Positions 22,604-35,849 of a stretch of 64,000 nucleotides of DNA are shown here, one piece after another; position 1 is the first letter of the stretch, and every line of letters starts with the position of its first letter. A model generated the notes under the pieces. That model ran no database searches, had not been told where the DNA came from, and worked only from the letters and a program-made list of their open reading frames with translations. The translations under genes and the position numbers were made by a program. Source of the stretch: Siphonodentalium dalli (taxonomy: Eukaryota > Mollusca > Scaphopoda > Gadilida > Siphonodentaliidae); the NCBI GenBank assembly GCA_032622095.1, contig CP136061.1, positions 37,765,797 to 37,829,796 of the forward strand, given 5' to 3'.

Positions 22604-25282
22604 ACTGGGAAACAAAATTCATGTATATAATAATATCGCATTTTCTCCATAATACGAGGAATCTATAATAACGTGGATAAAGTTGACCAAGTGACACCGT
22701 GTGGGACATTGATAGGAGGGCAACAGCATTAATAAACAATATTTATGTGTCGCCGATGTCTTCCAAATTTAATGGATCTATATACTGTAGTAGAAATATC
22801 CACGAAAAGAGTAATTAGTTGTGTGGTGTTAGGTTTCAAGAGTGGCACCATCAGTCAATGATTGGGTCAGTGGAGGGCACCATAATTGGCGTGGTTCAAA
22901 GGTGGCTGATCGGCCGTTGGGGTGGAACATTATAGGGGAATCAGCATTGATAAATTTGTGTGTTTCAGCAATTTCCTTCAAATTGATATTGGGCATCCAC
23001 ACGATACGAGGAGACTAAACGTGTGGTTTGAAAATTCTAAAAGTGGCACCCTTTTGAGTTTATAAATAGGGATGGGTTTCGGCACCAAAACGAAATTTAC
23101 AATAGAAAAACATGAAGTATTTTGTCACATTTTATAGATATAAGAAACATAATGGTGTAGTTTAAATTTAAAGTGCACCATTCGGATAACAAACATTGAT
23201 AACCAATTTTCGCCGATTTTCCCACAAGCTTATATATAGTCGGCTCAAGATACGAGAATTAAAATAGTGTAGATTAAAGTTCCCAGATTGTTGCTGTCCA
23301 ATTCGGGAATGGAGGTAAGATAAGGTGCACCAACAATGCTATAAAGTGTCGCCGACTTAACTAAAGTTATATATAAACGTCGATGGTGCTGTGCATGCGT
23401 ATACTGGTATAGTTTAAATATTCCGTAGTATCAGTCAGGGGTATGGCACCATCCAAGTTAGGTATACGGACTCATCTTAGTAATTAGCTAATTTACAAAG
23501 AATGCGCAACCATTCAACCAAATTATTGGATGCATATGTTGGTAAATGGAAAGTCAACCAACTTATATATAGTCATGTCCATGATTCGACGTACATGTAT
23601 TTATTGAATCATATAGTGTTTCAATATTCCTAATTGACTGGTCCGAGTCAGGGGTATGGACACCATAATAGTTAGTGTGATGGCCGAATCTTTGGCATTG
23701 CGAAATTATTCAGCCAACGTCAAGAGAGACATTTGATGAGGAAAACAATTATGCACAAGGCCATATACCCTAAATGTCCTCTGTATATATCTTTACAAAT
23801 TCCTAGAAGAGTTTCAGAAATTAGTGATTACTCACTAAGGGATGGTGATGATATTTCCAAATAGGAACATATCACCAATTCATTAAAGAGCTATCTAAAC
23901 TCATTTTTTCCTTCTGGTATTGAATTATGGAATTTCTCAAGTCAAATAATACGTTCAAGTAGCTCGATTTCACAAATTAAAACTACTTGTTTCCATTTCT
24001 GATTGCAAAAACATTTAATGAATATGAATGACACATGCATTTATTGTCTTTTGTTTGACTGTTTCGGGTTTATAAATCATAGTATAACTTCCTGGTGAAG
24101 TGTTAATTATTTTGAGAAGAATCCATTTACAATGGACAATTATTTACTAAATATTTATTTTATCATATATCGATGAGATGGATTATAAATCATACAATAT
24201 CAATATCCTATTTATTTTTCATCTCATTAGTCCAATAAAAATTTACTTGAACCATAATTTTGGAATATTACTTCAGAAATAAAACGACAAACATGACTCA
24301 GTTTCTTCCTATGCTGATACAGGAGTATGAGAATGGCTTGTGTTCATCAAAGTGTGAAGAAAATAAAAATAAAATCCAAGAGATCGCAGAAAAGACGCCT
24401 GGATTGGAAGAGCACCATATCAAAGTAGACTAATTTAAATTAGATCGATTTTCTTTGAGATAAAATTTGAATATGTATTCATAATTTAACATCACTATTG
24501 GCTTATTTCACTATTTTATTGTATACATGTGTTTATTTATATACATTGACATATTATGTCCATTTCAAGCTTGCTCCAAATTGAGTACATACAGCTCAAT
24601 GTGCCATTTTGATCGATTAGAAATGAGAATATGTTCACGCTCACTGAATTAAGCACATTTGAAGCAATGAACACTCAGACTGAGTCCGTGCTTCCATAAA
24701 TCTGATAAGTGTTATATAAAGGATCTACAAGTCGTCCCCAGTTTATAGCAGAATTTATAAAATGAGCCCAGTAAATTAGGTCAAGACATAATTTCTTGGG
24801 CTCGTTTGTAAATTCCACTATAAACAGGGAACGAGTTGCAGATTCTATTTATTTTTTACATGATCCAAAATCTCGATAAACATACTTAAATCAACAAATG
24901 GGATGTGAAATTTACATCAGCTTCTCAAAGGCCTGCGATGGTTTTTCACTTAACTATGTGTTGTTTGCCATGTAAAGAAATAGTCCCAGATAATCATAAT
25001 AAACTCTTTGACGTATTTAAGATGTTTTTCGGTCAATATCGTGATTAACTGACATTCAAATGAATTACAATCTGTCAGAACATCACAAAGCTAAATTAAA
25101 ACAAAGAATGGGACTCTAAGTGTATCTGGAAGGTCTGAAAATGACACTTGATGCTGCTTTCGATCAGCAAAATTGTAATTCCATAGATGATCAGAGGGCG
25201 TGAATAATATATGCAGTTATATGGTTTGATAATAAGACAAATATCACAATAGACCTTAGACTATACTCTTTCCCTTCACAGA
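22604..25282. repeat. 2.6 kb tandem duplication, copy 2
   Basis: This is a head-to-tail copy of 19967-22603, 2679 bp long. It begins with the same ACTGGGAAACAAAATTCATG and ends at CCCTTCACAGA, followed by unique sequence from 25283. It keeps several short stretches missing from copy 1, for example near 22765 and 22842. Confidence 0.95.
23680..24000 (+). pseudogene. LINE ORF2 C-terminal relic (duplication copy 2)
   Basis: This is the second copy of the relic described at 21004, with the same CPLYISLQIPRRVSE and FPSGIELWNFSS segments. It differs by a small insertion after the shared TAG (GGAACATATC) and by substitutions such as SFFPSG for SCFPSG. Not functional. Confidence 0.55.
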
Positions 25283-27364
25283 ACTGGATTAAAAATCACA
25301 GACAGGTCCTGGAAGACAGGACAGTAAAGAAGAAAAAACAACCATTGATGGGGCGCAGAGTAAGCACGTGGAACATTTTTGCTTCCGAATTTTACCGAAA
25401 TGAAGGTAATTATAAGTCTTCTGTTGAATTTTTCTGAAGAGGTCATCCAGATAATTTTAACATGAATAATGTTGAATTTTGTTTCTTTGCCCACTGGAAA
25501 CTTATCAGACTGCTAGTCGTGAAATTTAATTTATTCTTGAGCAGTAGATTATAATCTAAAGATCACAAAATTTATGGAATTTGATCGTATTCTAGGTCTA
25601 TTAAGTTAATTGGGGTTTTGGGTCTCTTTCAACAGCTATAGTCATACTGTGTCTATATATTCAGGCTATGCCATTCATTTATTTAATACTCCTCTCACTT
25701 TTAGAAGACTTTTGCTTCAGACAGATGCATGATATATTATTCTTTATCCCATGCAGGTACATGTCCCAATTCTTATGTATATTTGAACATGTGCCATCAT
25801 GCTTTCATGGGGATCACGCTGGAACAGATTAATTGATTATCTGAAAATTGTGTTATAAATGGGGTTGTAAAATAATTTTATAATGATATAATAGGTTATC
25901 TTATACTGGTTGATGAAATTCATGTTGAATATTTGACGACTTACCTACAAAACATTTAAGAGGTGACCCCAATTTTTCTGCACATCGTCTAAGCAAATAA
26001 AGAATGCTCTTTTATAGTGACCCTTTAAGTTGTATAAGATCAATAACACCTATCCCATAACAATCCTTGGGTCAATAATCTTAAAAAACCAGATTCCAAC
26101 CATTTTGGGTATTTAATTATTTAGTTATTAAAATTAATTTTTAGTGGCATTTTCAAACATCCCACGTCAATAGCACTTGTCAATAGACCCCTGTGAAAAA
26201 AATGTCAGCTTTGAAGGTCCGAGTTGTTTGGTCGCCTTTTGCCAGACAAACCACTGTCGAGGATCTGCTCCTCGAAATATCATTCTGCCTGAGCAAATGC
26301 CAATTCCGTTGTGGGTTTTTTCCGCTTCACGACGGAGCAATTTTCAAATTCAAAGTTACTGAAAAACTGAGACAGATATAAGATAAGCTTAATAACATAG
26401 TATATTAATGTTGCCAAAACAAGCCAGCAAAATGCTGTAATTGGCTATTCATATTTTTGCTCCAATTCCTGCTCTGTATGTTCCATTGATGCCCTGATGC
26501 CCAAGTAAGTTCAATTGTCGCCCGATCAATACTCTTTATATTTCTACTAGAAACATGACATCCAGTTTAATAGCGATAAAGGTCTTCATGGGACGGCTCT
26601 TAGCTTTTCTCTTCAAAATGATGCAGTACATTTTCAGATAATGTCTTGAAATGTATCAATATCTTTATGTTCCTAATATAAACAGTATTCGTCGTTGAAA
26701 ACTTTCCTACGTCAGTTTTGCGCCGGAAGTCGCAAATTTTACTCTGAAATTGTTTCGAGCGACGTACAGCTATGTCAGTACGATAAATCGACAAGCAGGG
26801 CAAATAATCAACGATGCTACGAGAGAATAACTATGGCCTTTGACTGAAAACGAGAATTATCATGAGCGGATACAAGCAAATACTGATTTTCAACCTGCGG
26901 ATTGCCGCGATTGGAAAATCGATATTTGCTTGTACATGTACCAACGAATGGTATTTATAATGTGTTTAGTCAAAAGCCGTGTTTCCTTTTTATTATATGA
27001 GTGATTTCGATTTACAATTTATGCTCTCAGGCGATTGTTTTGCCGAATTAATTATAGACGAAAACGAATCACCAACTGAATGACTCGTCTCTGGCTCATA
27101 GATAAAACACTACACGAAGCTCGATATCGCTCTGTCAATGTGCATTCCCGTCAGAGATCAGTACGGACCTATCGCCATTTTAAAAGCGGAGGACGTCATC
27201 GATAGAAACATAATGAAGCCTAATATGAAAAGGAAATAACCCTGACATAATATTATTCCCCGACAGTTACTAAAATGCTGTAGATTAAGGTAGTATAGTA
27301 CCTATACTGAATATTGCTTCCTGCGCACATTATTTTGGGAAATCAAATTGACATTTAATAAATA
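25283..27364. other. Mostly featureless; one short coding-like frame at 26193-26381
   Basis: The only item of note is a plus-strand frame with ATG near 26202 reading SALKVRVVWSPFARQTTVED and ending RQI plus stop at 26381. Its composition looks protein-like, but it has no recognised domain and no clear splice sites. The rest shows no gene, RNA or repeat that I can support. Confidence 0.3.
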
Positions 27365-27870
27365 ATTAAGCTTAAGTTCAATTAGCTTTTCCCCTATTGC
27401 GCTTAAGCACAATGAGAGATTTCTTATTTCGCTCAAGTGAAAAAAGACATTCCTTATTGCACTAAAACGCGCAATTACATCTCTGGTTCCTCATCCTTAT
27501 TGCGCTTAATATCTCCCTTATGAGATCAACCCTCTGTGCAAATAGTAGAATCCGCATAGGCCAACATTTGGACAGTCACCAATAAACTCCACCCATTGCA
27601 CTATGGACTATACCATTTGAATTACACGGTGTTTATGTAATGTGGCTAATTGTGCTTAAGTGCAATAATGAAGATTTTTAATTTTGCTTAAGCCCGATTA
27701 GCTCTTATTGCGTAAGTGCAATATTTCTTATTGCACTTTTAAAATGCAAGTAGAGATTCCTTTTTGCGCTTAAGCACAACTTATGTCTTATTTCACTTAA
27801 ATGCAATAATTTTTTTTTATTGAGCTTAAGCGCAATTAGATATTTCCTTATTGTGCTTAAGCACAATAGA
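27365..27870. repeat. Array of palindromic CTTAAG-centred units
   Basis: About a dozen short imperfect palindromes of the form TTATTGCGCTTAAGCGCAAT recur. CTTAAG or a one-base variant lies at about 27371, 27402, 27432, 27461, 27503, 27655, 27687, 27712, 27735, 27769, 27796, 27825 and 27856. Spacing is usually 25-34 bases. Linkers often contain AGAGATTTCT or GAGATTCCT. A 140-base stretch (27512-27650) without units splits the array. Confidence 0.75.
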
Positions 27871-28278
27871 GATGAAGGATCATTGAATATTCAGGATTTG
27901 ATCCGATGTCGATATCAGGCCGTACCGAATCGGTCCGCTGATTCAGATAGTCAGTCCCCTGCAAACCATTCGAGGTTCAGTTTGATTCGAAACCGCCGTG
28001 ATGATTTGGTCCGATTCGAAACAGAAGGGATTCGTTTTGATTGAACATCGTCGTTAGTCCCACAAAATGAGCTAATTTTGGTACCAGGAATTGTTTATTT
28101 ATTATATATATTAATTGGTTTACACACAACTGTGCTAAATTTGTATGATACTATGATTTTGTTTACATTGGACATAAACAACCACTTTATTCTGTTCCCG
28201 CTAAACGTTCTGTCCGGACATGTCAAATTCCGGATAATTAATTAGTAAAACTTTAAGATTTCTGGTTTTCTATCTCAG

Positions 28279-28437
28279 TCTGTCGTCAAAGTTTGTTTCA
28301 TTCCCTATATAATTTTACTAATAGACATGTGATTATACCTAACCAACAAGACAACATGTTATTATTATGGATGAATGCAGAACGTACACGCTTTCTTGAA
28401 TTCCGTAAACTGGCTGAAACAGGAACGGGTTATCTTG
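28279..28437 (+). CDS. Candidate internal exon, unknown protein
   Basis: A 159-base open segment is bounded by a strong acceptor (GGTTTTCTATCTCAG, AG at 28277-28278) and a donor GTAGCA (28438). Read in phase 1 it encodes 52 complete codons including NFTNRHVIIPNQQDNMLLLW and ERTRFLEFRKLAETGTGYL with no stop. It is a symmetric phase 1-1 exon like those of the chromodomain gene downstream. It may belong to that gene's 5' part, but at least one linking exon (phase 1 to 0) before 32766 is missing, so membership is a guess. No domain recognised. Confidence 0.4.
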
Positions 28438-29630
28438 GTAGCACTACTGTGTCAACAATTGGATTCAACCAATCACAGTGAGGAGAGGGTGTGGTCTTTG
28501 TTTATCAGCACAGATGATTGACATGGTTATGTTAACCAATGCTATTTGTCTTGTGACTGTGACGTCTGCACGCCTGGATATTTGTCATCTGTTGGCACAT
28601 AGTTATGGATTGACGGTCGAGTGCTTTGATGTCTTGCTACCATTTTGTTACTAGTTACTGAGTGTAAAAAAAATGTAAGTCCCATGCAAACCAGAAAAGT
28701 TCAGAACTCAAAATGCGTATATTTTAAATGGAAGTTGTGGACGAATAAAGAGTGCTTCGAATAGCAATAAAAGTCAATTTAATACATGTGTTGTGAAACA
28801 ATGTACAATGCGTGTCCGTCACACTATCATCAGAGTATGTGATTTCACTATAATAATATCCACTAACCTGCACTAACTGTGTTCTAATTGTCCGCTGCAT
28901 CATGAGTCTACGACAGCACGGTCGGTATTTGGGTTTGATGTTCGGTTCGATTCGAAACAAAGACGATGATTCGGTTTCATGTTCAGTTCGATCTAAAATC
29001 TAAGGTTCGCAGGGCACTAGATTCACATATTTTGGAATCGATGTTACTTCGGCGTAGTCCTGTTTTTTGCATTTGGAAACACATGCCGACTTGACGTTTG
29101 GTGAAAAAAACTTGTGCATTGGCAATTATATCTCATTAACCTTGTCAGTAACAAAACAAGTTTCATGGGGAGTTTTTCAACATGCTGAATCAGTTCCTGA
29201 CATCGAAACTGACATTAGTCAGCTAACTATTAATATGCTGTATACCAACATTGGGCAGCTCATTTAAAATTAAGTTTCTACCTAGCAGATGTATACCAGT
29301 AACTTAATCTTTGCAGTGTGTGGATATGTTCTGTCTCACTCATGAACCCCAGGCCATTCCCACATAGGGATGTTCAAATTATAGGCTGTCTGTTGAGCTT
29401 ATATCTGATTATCCCTACAAATGACTACTCACCAATGAGTCTCCAGTCACCAAAGGGTTAATATGGGCACCATATTACCCTTTCTGTATTAGTAGCACTA
29501 CAACATGTGATATATTAGATAATTGAATTTATTTCATCAGAAGTAATACAAGACCCTTGCCAAAAAGTACCTTATTTAAAATTAAGCACAAACATGGCAA
29601 TATGGTACACTCATTTAACTATTGAAGGAA
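28438..29630. other. No confirmed feature
   Basis: A 60-codon coding-like frame at 29067-29267 (WGVFQHAESVPDIETDISQL) lacks recognisable splice sites. GGTTCGATTCGAAAC-type phrases near 27980 and 28945 may be scraps of one repeat. Nothing else is supported. Confidence 0.3.
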
Positions 29631-29795
29631 TTAAGGGTTTATTTTGTTGTGTTTGATGATTTGGTGAAGGTACATATAAGTTGACAGTTCTCTAGCACTG
29701 GCGAAGTCTAATGTCACCCATAATTAATGTGCATTTTGTCTAAGTATAATCAGTTTTATATACCTTCCTCAAATCATCAAACACAACAAGGTTAA
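29631..29795. mobile_element. Small fold-back element bounded by TTAA
   Basis: TTGTTGTGTTTGATGATTT at 29644 is matched in inverted orientation by AAATCATCAAACACAACAA ending at 29789, and the match extends inward through GAAGGTA to ATATAA with few mismatches. TTAA lies at both outer edges (29631-29634 and 29792-29795). Total about 165 bases; no coding. Confidence 0.65.
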
Positions 29796-31928
29796 CTCTG
29801 TGCGAATGCATTTTCATTGCATAAATGCCTGATGCTTGCAATAATTTATATGCCCATGCCATGTGACTGAAGTTACACCCATGTGACTGACGTTACGCGT
29901 GACTGAAGCTACATACTTTGAATGCACACACTGACAGTTACATTGATCGATCTGATAATTCCAGCCATATGTGCTATTCTACATTACAAGGACATGATTT
30001 TACTAGAGGGGTGATCGTTTATCTTTAAAATCCTCTCCCGACAGGTGAATATAGATGAAATATGTGACTGACGTTACATAAAAATTGACAATTTTCAAAT
30101 TGTTTCTATCTTATCAACTGACCCATTCGAATATCACATCTGCTGACAGTGTCAAGTGATTTGGTAACAATTTATTGGTCAAGATTATAAAATGGAACAC
30201 GTTCACTGCTTCTTAAATTATATATAGGATAATAGGGGAAAATCTGGGGAATTTTCCCTAACAAACTGAGAGGCAAGAATTTGTTCCGCCTCAAACCAAG
30301 CTTTAGTCCATTATATGTCATGAAATTACAGTAAATTCCCTATACTATGATGAAGATTACATGACATGAGAATGAAATTTTAGTGGTTGTGTCCAGTTCT
30401 GCATGGAATTGCCCAAATGTATTATTATTCAACACAGATAATTTATTAGTGGCCCAATAAAAGGTCGACGAGAAGACGGTCTCGCACCAAATTGCGGAAA
30501 AAGATGGATAACTCTTAAGTCGTTTTTTAATGCCTTTTTGTGTCAAATAATTGACAAGACCGCCAAAATTTCGTTGAACAAAATGCTGATACAGGTTTTG
30601 GTCAATTTCGTACTAAAGTTGAATGGTTACTATTATTTTTGGGCAATTAATCGATTCTGATCACTGGAGCAGCATTTGAAAACTATGATGTTGTGTTGGA
30701 ATATGATGATATGAGGACCATCGAATTGGATTGAGTACCCTTAAGCTCAATTATTTATTAAATGTCAAATTTGCTTCCCATATACATGTAATTTATGTTT
30801 GGTCTTTTCAATAAAGTACCCCAAGATATTATAGGAAAAAAAAAAAACGTTGCTTCAAAATCAACATCAGTGATGATGTAGATATGTTGTAGTATAAGAT
30901 ACTAATTTGTTGTACTCAGTCAATCATTCCATAACAATTTACCGTCATGAAGAAAGGCCGTGGAGCCAGCAAAATGAAACAATTAACTGGATTACGGTGA
31001 ACATTTATCAATGTCAGGAATCAGAACGCTGAAAATGTGCATTTCGTGAATCGGAACACTCCAAAAACAGAATCGGAACCTATGGTAGTGTTACTCTGAA
31101 GGCATTATGTCAAGCTAAATTCGAGTACTTTTATCAGCATTATTTTTGTAAGTAACGATGTGCTGTTTGCAAATGCACATAAGCAATTTGTGCTACAAAT
31201 CATTATCGCTTTCGCCTCAAATTCACATTTGTAACAATCGGTTCCGTATGTGAGGATTTGAGTGCGAAAACCCTTGTACTTTGGTTCAGCGTGGTATATA
31301 TGGGACTAAATAATAAGAAAGTGAAATGTTAAATACATTAGAGACAAGTCCAATCATTTGAATATGTCATCCCATTAGTTGCTCCCTCGATATACATCAA
31401 TTAGTAAATAAGGTCGTGGAAAATCGAGCAAAACTTTCACGGAATCGGATTTTATACTGATCGGAATGGGAATTTTGCTCGGGCGTAACCAGTTTCGAGG
31501 AGCGTATATCATCCACAGTGAGACAAACGAACAATATTGAATTTAGTATATTACTATAGACTGGTATAGATAGCATTTTGAAGCTATTCTGGAGTGGTTT
31601 CCTTTTACGTTTTCTTTTATATTAGGCCAAAGTGTTCGACTCGACTAAACACATTTTCCAAATTTCTTTACCAAGTTTGAGAGAATGATCAGGTATAATG
31701 GACAATTGACAGAACCCCCACATTTCTAGAATTTGGTGGCGGGGATAGAAGTGAATAGCTTTGAAAAAGAAAACAAATCAAAGTGAGAAGTTCAAAATAG
31801 CTTGTTTCATTTTAATTGGAAATAGGTTTCTATTTCGTCTGCAAACGTTTCATTTCAGATATGTAATATCTTTGAAATTTGAAGTTGCGAGCAGTTTGTG
31901 TGACTTTGAATAATAATTTCCATCTTTA
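29796..31928. other. No recognisable gene
   Basis: Short tandem phrases occur (ATGTGACTGACGTTAC-like, near 29870-29905 and again at 30060). A fragment at about 30715-30740 (ATTGGATTGAGTACC) matches the tip of the fold-back element at 53464-53760. I see no exon here. Confidence 0.4.
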
Positions 31929-32180
31929 GAGCATTCCAAGTTGGACAACGCAACCAGAATGAAACTGGCAGCAGAGAAATATTCTGATTTTACAAAAGAG
32001 ATAAAGTAGCTACAAGACAAGATACCAGAATAAATCGACCCGAGGAAAGAAGAATCGAACGAAGAAAATATTCGTACTCTACGGACCAAACTGATGTGTA
32101 CACTAATGAAAGTTGTGAGTAAATACAAAACGCAAGAGACCCTTTCAGAACATTGCAATTATTATGAACTAGCATGTTAG
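31929..32180 (+). pseudogene. Coding-like remnant interrupted by stops
   Basis: Following an acceptor-like CATCTTTAG, one frame reads SKLDNATRMKLAAEKYSDFT, then after two in-frame stops ENIRTLRTKLMCTLMKVV and KYKTQETLSEHCNYY, ending at TAG near 32180. The persistence of protein-like sequence in one frame across nonsense codons suggests a dead coding segment. It faintly recalls the Habc helices of syntaxins, but the resemblance is too weak to name it. Confidence 0.3.
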
Positions 32181-32765
32181 ATTGAGTATGGCCCTGCAAT
32201 GTTCACATATATTCAATTCTAGATTCAATTTGAATGAACGACAGAAACATATTGAACTAATCTCTAATCACAACCCTGCTTTGACCACGCAACTTGCACA
32301 ATATACAAATTTGAAATCAGCCTGATGGTAATAAATTGGCAAAATAAATTGTTTCAAGTGCCTAAAACAATTGAGTGCAGGGTCGGTGAATTTCTTCAAA
32401 AACTCTCTATGTCTAGGGAACACAATAGTCGAAGCTTCCTTCAATGTATACCAGCTTGGATTGAAGAGACATGCATGTTTCATCGCATTTTATGATGAAC
32501 ATCAGAAATTGGCGTGTAACCGTATCGCGATTCAGACTGATTCTTGCTGAAGCTAATTGTGTGAATGCAGAGGATATGTAGTTACAGGAATATGTACATG
32601 TGTTGATTTGTGGGGTAAAATGGATTTCACTTGCTTGTTTACTTAGTTGGAAACTTGGACTAATGAACACTATTGCCATAAGTCAGTTGTTTTATAGACC
32701 ACTGTATATTGTACACTAGTCATGACCTAGCCAATAAGTTCTATGATTTAAGATATTATTTACAG

Positions 32766-32916
32766 ATAACCAAAATAGAAGACACCGGTGCAAAATTGGG
32801 AGGATTCCTGATAGCCGGAAATAAAATAGAATGCTTCGGATCAAAGGAACTGGTAAACATGCTATGCAACCAGAAACAGCTGCAGTTACAACTATTTCAA
32901 CAAACTCAACCTGATG
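32766..32916 (+). CDS. Exon of the chromodomain gene (candidate), phase 0 to 1
   Basis: A 151-base open segment lies between a good acceptor (ATATTATTTACAG, AG at 32764-32765) and donor GTAATA at 32917. It encodes GAKLGGFLIAGNKIECFGSK and ELVNMLCNQKQLQLQLFQQT, ending PDG with the last codon split after one base. It is open only in this frame and reads like a compact folded segment followed by a Gln/Leu helix. Its phase-1 end joins in frame to 34321 and onward to the chromodomain exon at 53877. No family recognised. The upstream neighbour (phase 0) was not found. Confidence 0.5.
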
Positions 32917-34320
32917 GTAATACATTAGCATACAAATTGCACAATATAACAAATTCATCATTGTCCAATGCCTAAAACATTGACACCTGATAAAGTGTCC
33001 GCAAAAGGACTTTTCCAAGACAAATTATGGACTTGCTCAAACTGAGAAGTTCTATTCTACTAACATTGCCAAGAATGTCAAGGCTCAATTGTAAATATTT
33101 ACTTCTCGATTCGGGACGCAGCTATCGGCGATAAACTAACAAAAATGATTTAGCCATTGAGAGTCACTGCATTTAATTAATATACAAGAATGACTATGTT
33201 TTTTGTCAATTTGGATATAATATTAGTAAAATTTACCACATTGAGCAAGACTATTCTCCATTTCTATTTGATCATTCTACCGGATTGTTTCACATCACTT
33301 TAATTGTCATATTTTAATTTGGCCCAAAAATTTATATTTTGCACTATTGCAAAATCTTTCTAAATATCTTAAACATTTTTAAAATCCTATTTCCTCTGAG
33401 GCTCAGAAAAGGTATATACCAGGTTTATAGTCATACCATAATAATGAAGTTATGTAAGGGGAGTATATACTAAATAAGAATCTGTTCACTTGTGATTACG
33501 TTTGCCTTTGACTTTTTTTAATGGGAGTTTTTGTTTTTACTTATTGTTTTGCAGCATTTTGACGAGTCTGAATTGCGTCTTTTTTTCTTTCGAAAACAGA
33601 TGGGTTATTTTGGATAGCCTTAATGCAGCTCAATTGCCCTGTGGGTGGGGGTTCCTAATTTCCACTGGGACATTCTCACCTCAATTTGATTATTTTATTT
33701 ATGTATGTAACAGATATGGTATGAAAATCTATCCCATAGAATTGTTACACACCTCTCCACCATTGTTTATGAAAAACGCCATCGACATGTAAAAATCTAT
33801 GATGCTACCACCCTCTGTCGTGGCATACACATCCCGATATGCATAATGTAGCTCCCATATACAAACTGATGCTGAAGCATTTTATGCTAGGATGTTGGTG
33901 GCGGCCTAGTAGTAGATATTACAAGCTGTTGTATTCAAAGTCATAGTAATGGGTGCAGCCTTCATAATTGGCTACGCAATCAGCAATGTTGAAGCAACTG
34001 GGCCATGGTATATGGGTTGCCGAAGCCAAACAAACTGAATTAAGAGTGCTCTGATTGTCATTTTCGGGAAATTGGGGCAAATATTTCAAGAGTATGACCT
34101 CCAATAACTCGCAGATATGTACGGCAAAATGTTTTTTTTATTGGTTTTGTTTTTGGTCACTGTTATTGTTTCATTTCAATCTAATAATTTGTACATTTAA
34201 ACTATTGCTCTGAAAAGAATTCCTATAATAACAAAATTGCAACATTTCTGATAAATAATGAGAATTTCTTGTGTGCAAAACTAAAAAATGATACACAAAA
34301 ACATTTGTTCTCATTTCTAG

Positions 34321-34395
34321 GCATTATGACACAAACCAATGAAGACAAGGGCACAATGGTGCAAGAAATGAGAAGTATCCTAAACAAGAAATACT
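34321..34395 (+). CDS. Exon of the chromodomain gene (candidate), symmetric phase 1
   Basis: A 75-base segment follows a strong acceptor (TTTGTTCTCATTTCTAG ending 34320) and ends before a weaker donor, GTTAGT (34396). Read in phase 1 it encodes IMTQTNEDKGTMVQEMRSIL then NKKY without a stop, and keeps the frame from exon 32766 into exon 44315. It is polar and probably a helical linker. The weak donor lowers confidence. Confidence 0.4.
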
Positions 34396-34937
34396 GTTAG
34401 TAAAGTTATTTGAGTTATTATTGGTGTATTCTTAAAGAAACAGACATCGCTAAAAGTTAGATGGCCCATTCTGTCTGGATACATCACGTTTTACTTTATC
34501 AACTAACACTTTGTTCCGATTAATTCTCATTAAGGGATTTATTCGGTCTAGAAACTACCAAACGCAATCGGAAAGCCCTCCATGTTGTGATTAAACTGAC
34601 ACAAGTCCCATTCCGATCAGATAATAAATAAGCTGAAAAGGTAATAAATAATACCATAACCGATATTCGGAGATTTCCGTGATTAAACTACGGATGACGT
34701 AGTTGTGGGCGAGCAAATTAAAAGCACAGATTCGGAGCCGGAGGTTTATTATGCCGGCTACTTCTATGCTAAATGGATTCTCCCATTTAGTTATAAAAGT
34801 ATAAATTGGAATGACCTATTGTTCATTTGGAGGCGTGTTCAGGTACTAAAAGCAGACAACCAAAAAACAGATAATACAGGAGCAGAATATTTCACATTGG
34901 TGGGAAAATTAAGTTTAAGACCACACATATGTTGAAC

Positions 34938-35016
34938 TTAGTGTCTGAACATGTCGCAATGGAACTACGTTTCAATGTGTCTGAACGTGTCCCAATGGAA
35001 CTACTCTTCAATGAGT
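34938..35016. repeat. Short tandem duplication (about 37-40 bp)
   Basis: GTGTCTGAACATGTCGCAAT then GGAACTACGTTTCAAT is repeated once as GTGTCTGAACGTGTCCCAAT then GGAACTACTCTTCAAT. Confidence 0.8.
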
Positions 35017-35849
35017 CTTTAGTAAGGGTTATGCCATAAAAAATGCACAATCAAAACAGGTTGTATTACGAGTTCTGGCATACTCTGTATGATGTTGTAT
35101 GCGAATACAGGACAAAACCAAATTTTGAAAGAAAAAAATATGTAGACAAAGGACGGCAACGTTCGGAAAAGAAATCTGAAAAGCACCAATGAATCCCTTT
35201 TTTTGAAAATACGTCCTGGAACCAAAGACGTATACTCAACTTAACTGAAATGTAGTGAACCATGTCAGATATATCTGTGAATTGACAATCATTATTTCCA
35301 AATAAACAAAGAAAGACCCTGAAACAAGAAATAAGACACCAGTCACTCGATCAACAAACCATTGTATTTTGTTAAAAAGATGTCCTGATTGCAGGGGTGG
35401 GTAGTAAAAAATTCACAGGAAGGTATGCCGTTTTTTTGCATCTGGCATTTTCGGGGACACACCAACCACCCCCAAACCTGCAAAATAAATTATTTTTAGG
35501 CCCAATTTTTGACACCATCACCCCAAATTTCAAAAAAATTGTTCTACAATCGCATAAAATTCAACTAATATCACTCATATGACTGGAAATGATCTCAATT
35601 AATTCAATTAACAGTTTAACCTGTTTCAGAAGCCGTTTTAATTGAATTTTTTTTTAATAAATTGCTGATCATTAATGACAGTCACTTTGCCAGACTTGGG
35701 ATATTTAGGATTTTAGGTGTTGTGAGAGTAACATATCATATGAGTTGATAGATTTGCAAATATTTCACTGATTGGCTTCTTGCACTGATGAACAGTGTGA
35801 TGACAGTTATATTCTAGCCATTGATAGTCACATTAATGTTTGAGACAGT

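Noticed and set aside
27365-27870. CRISPR-like array
   Set aside because: Units are diverged palindromes with similar linkers, not identical repeats with unique spacers, and the sequence is from an animal genome.
31929-32180. Syntaxin gene
   Set aside because: Only a vague similarity to Habc helices; two in-frame stops and no SNARE motif.
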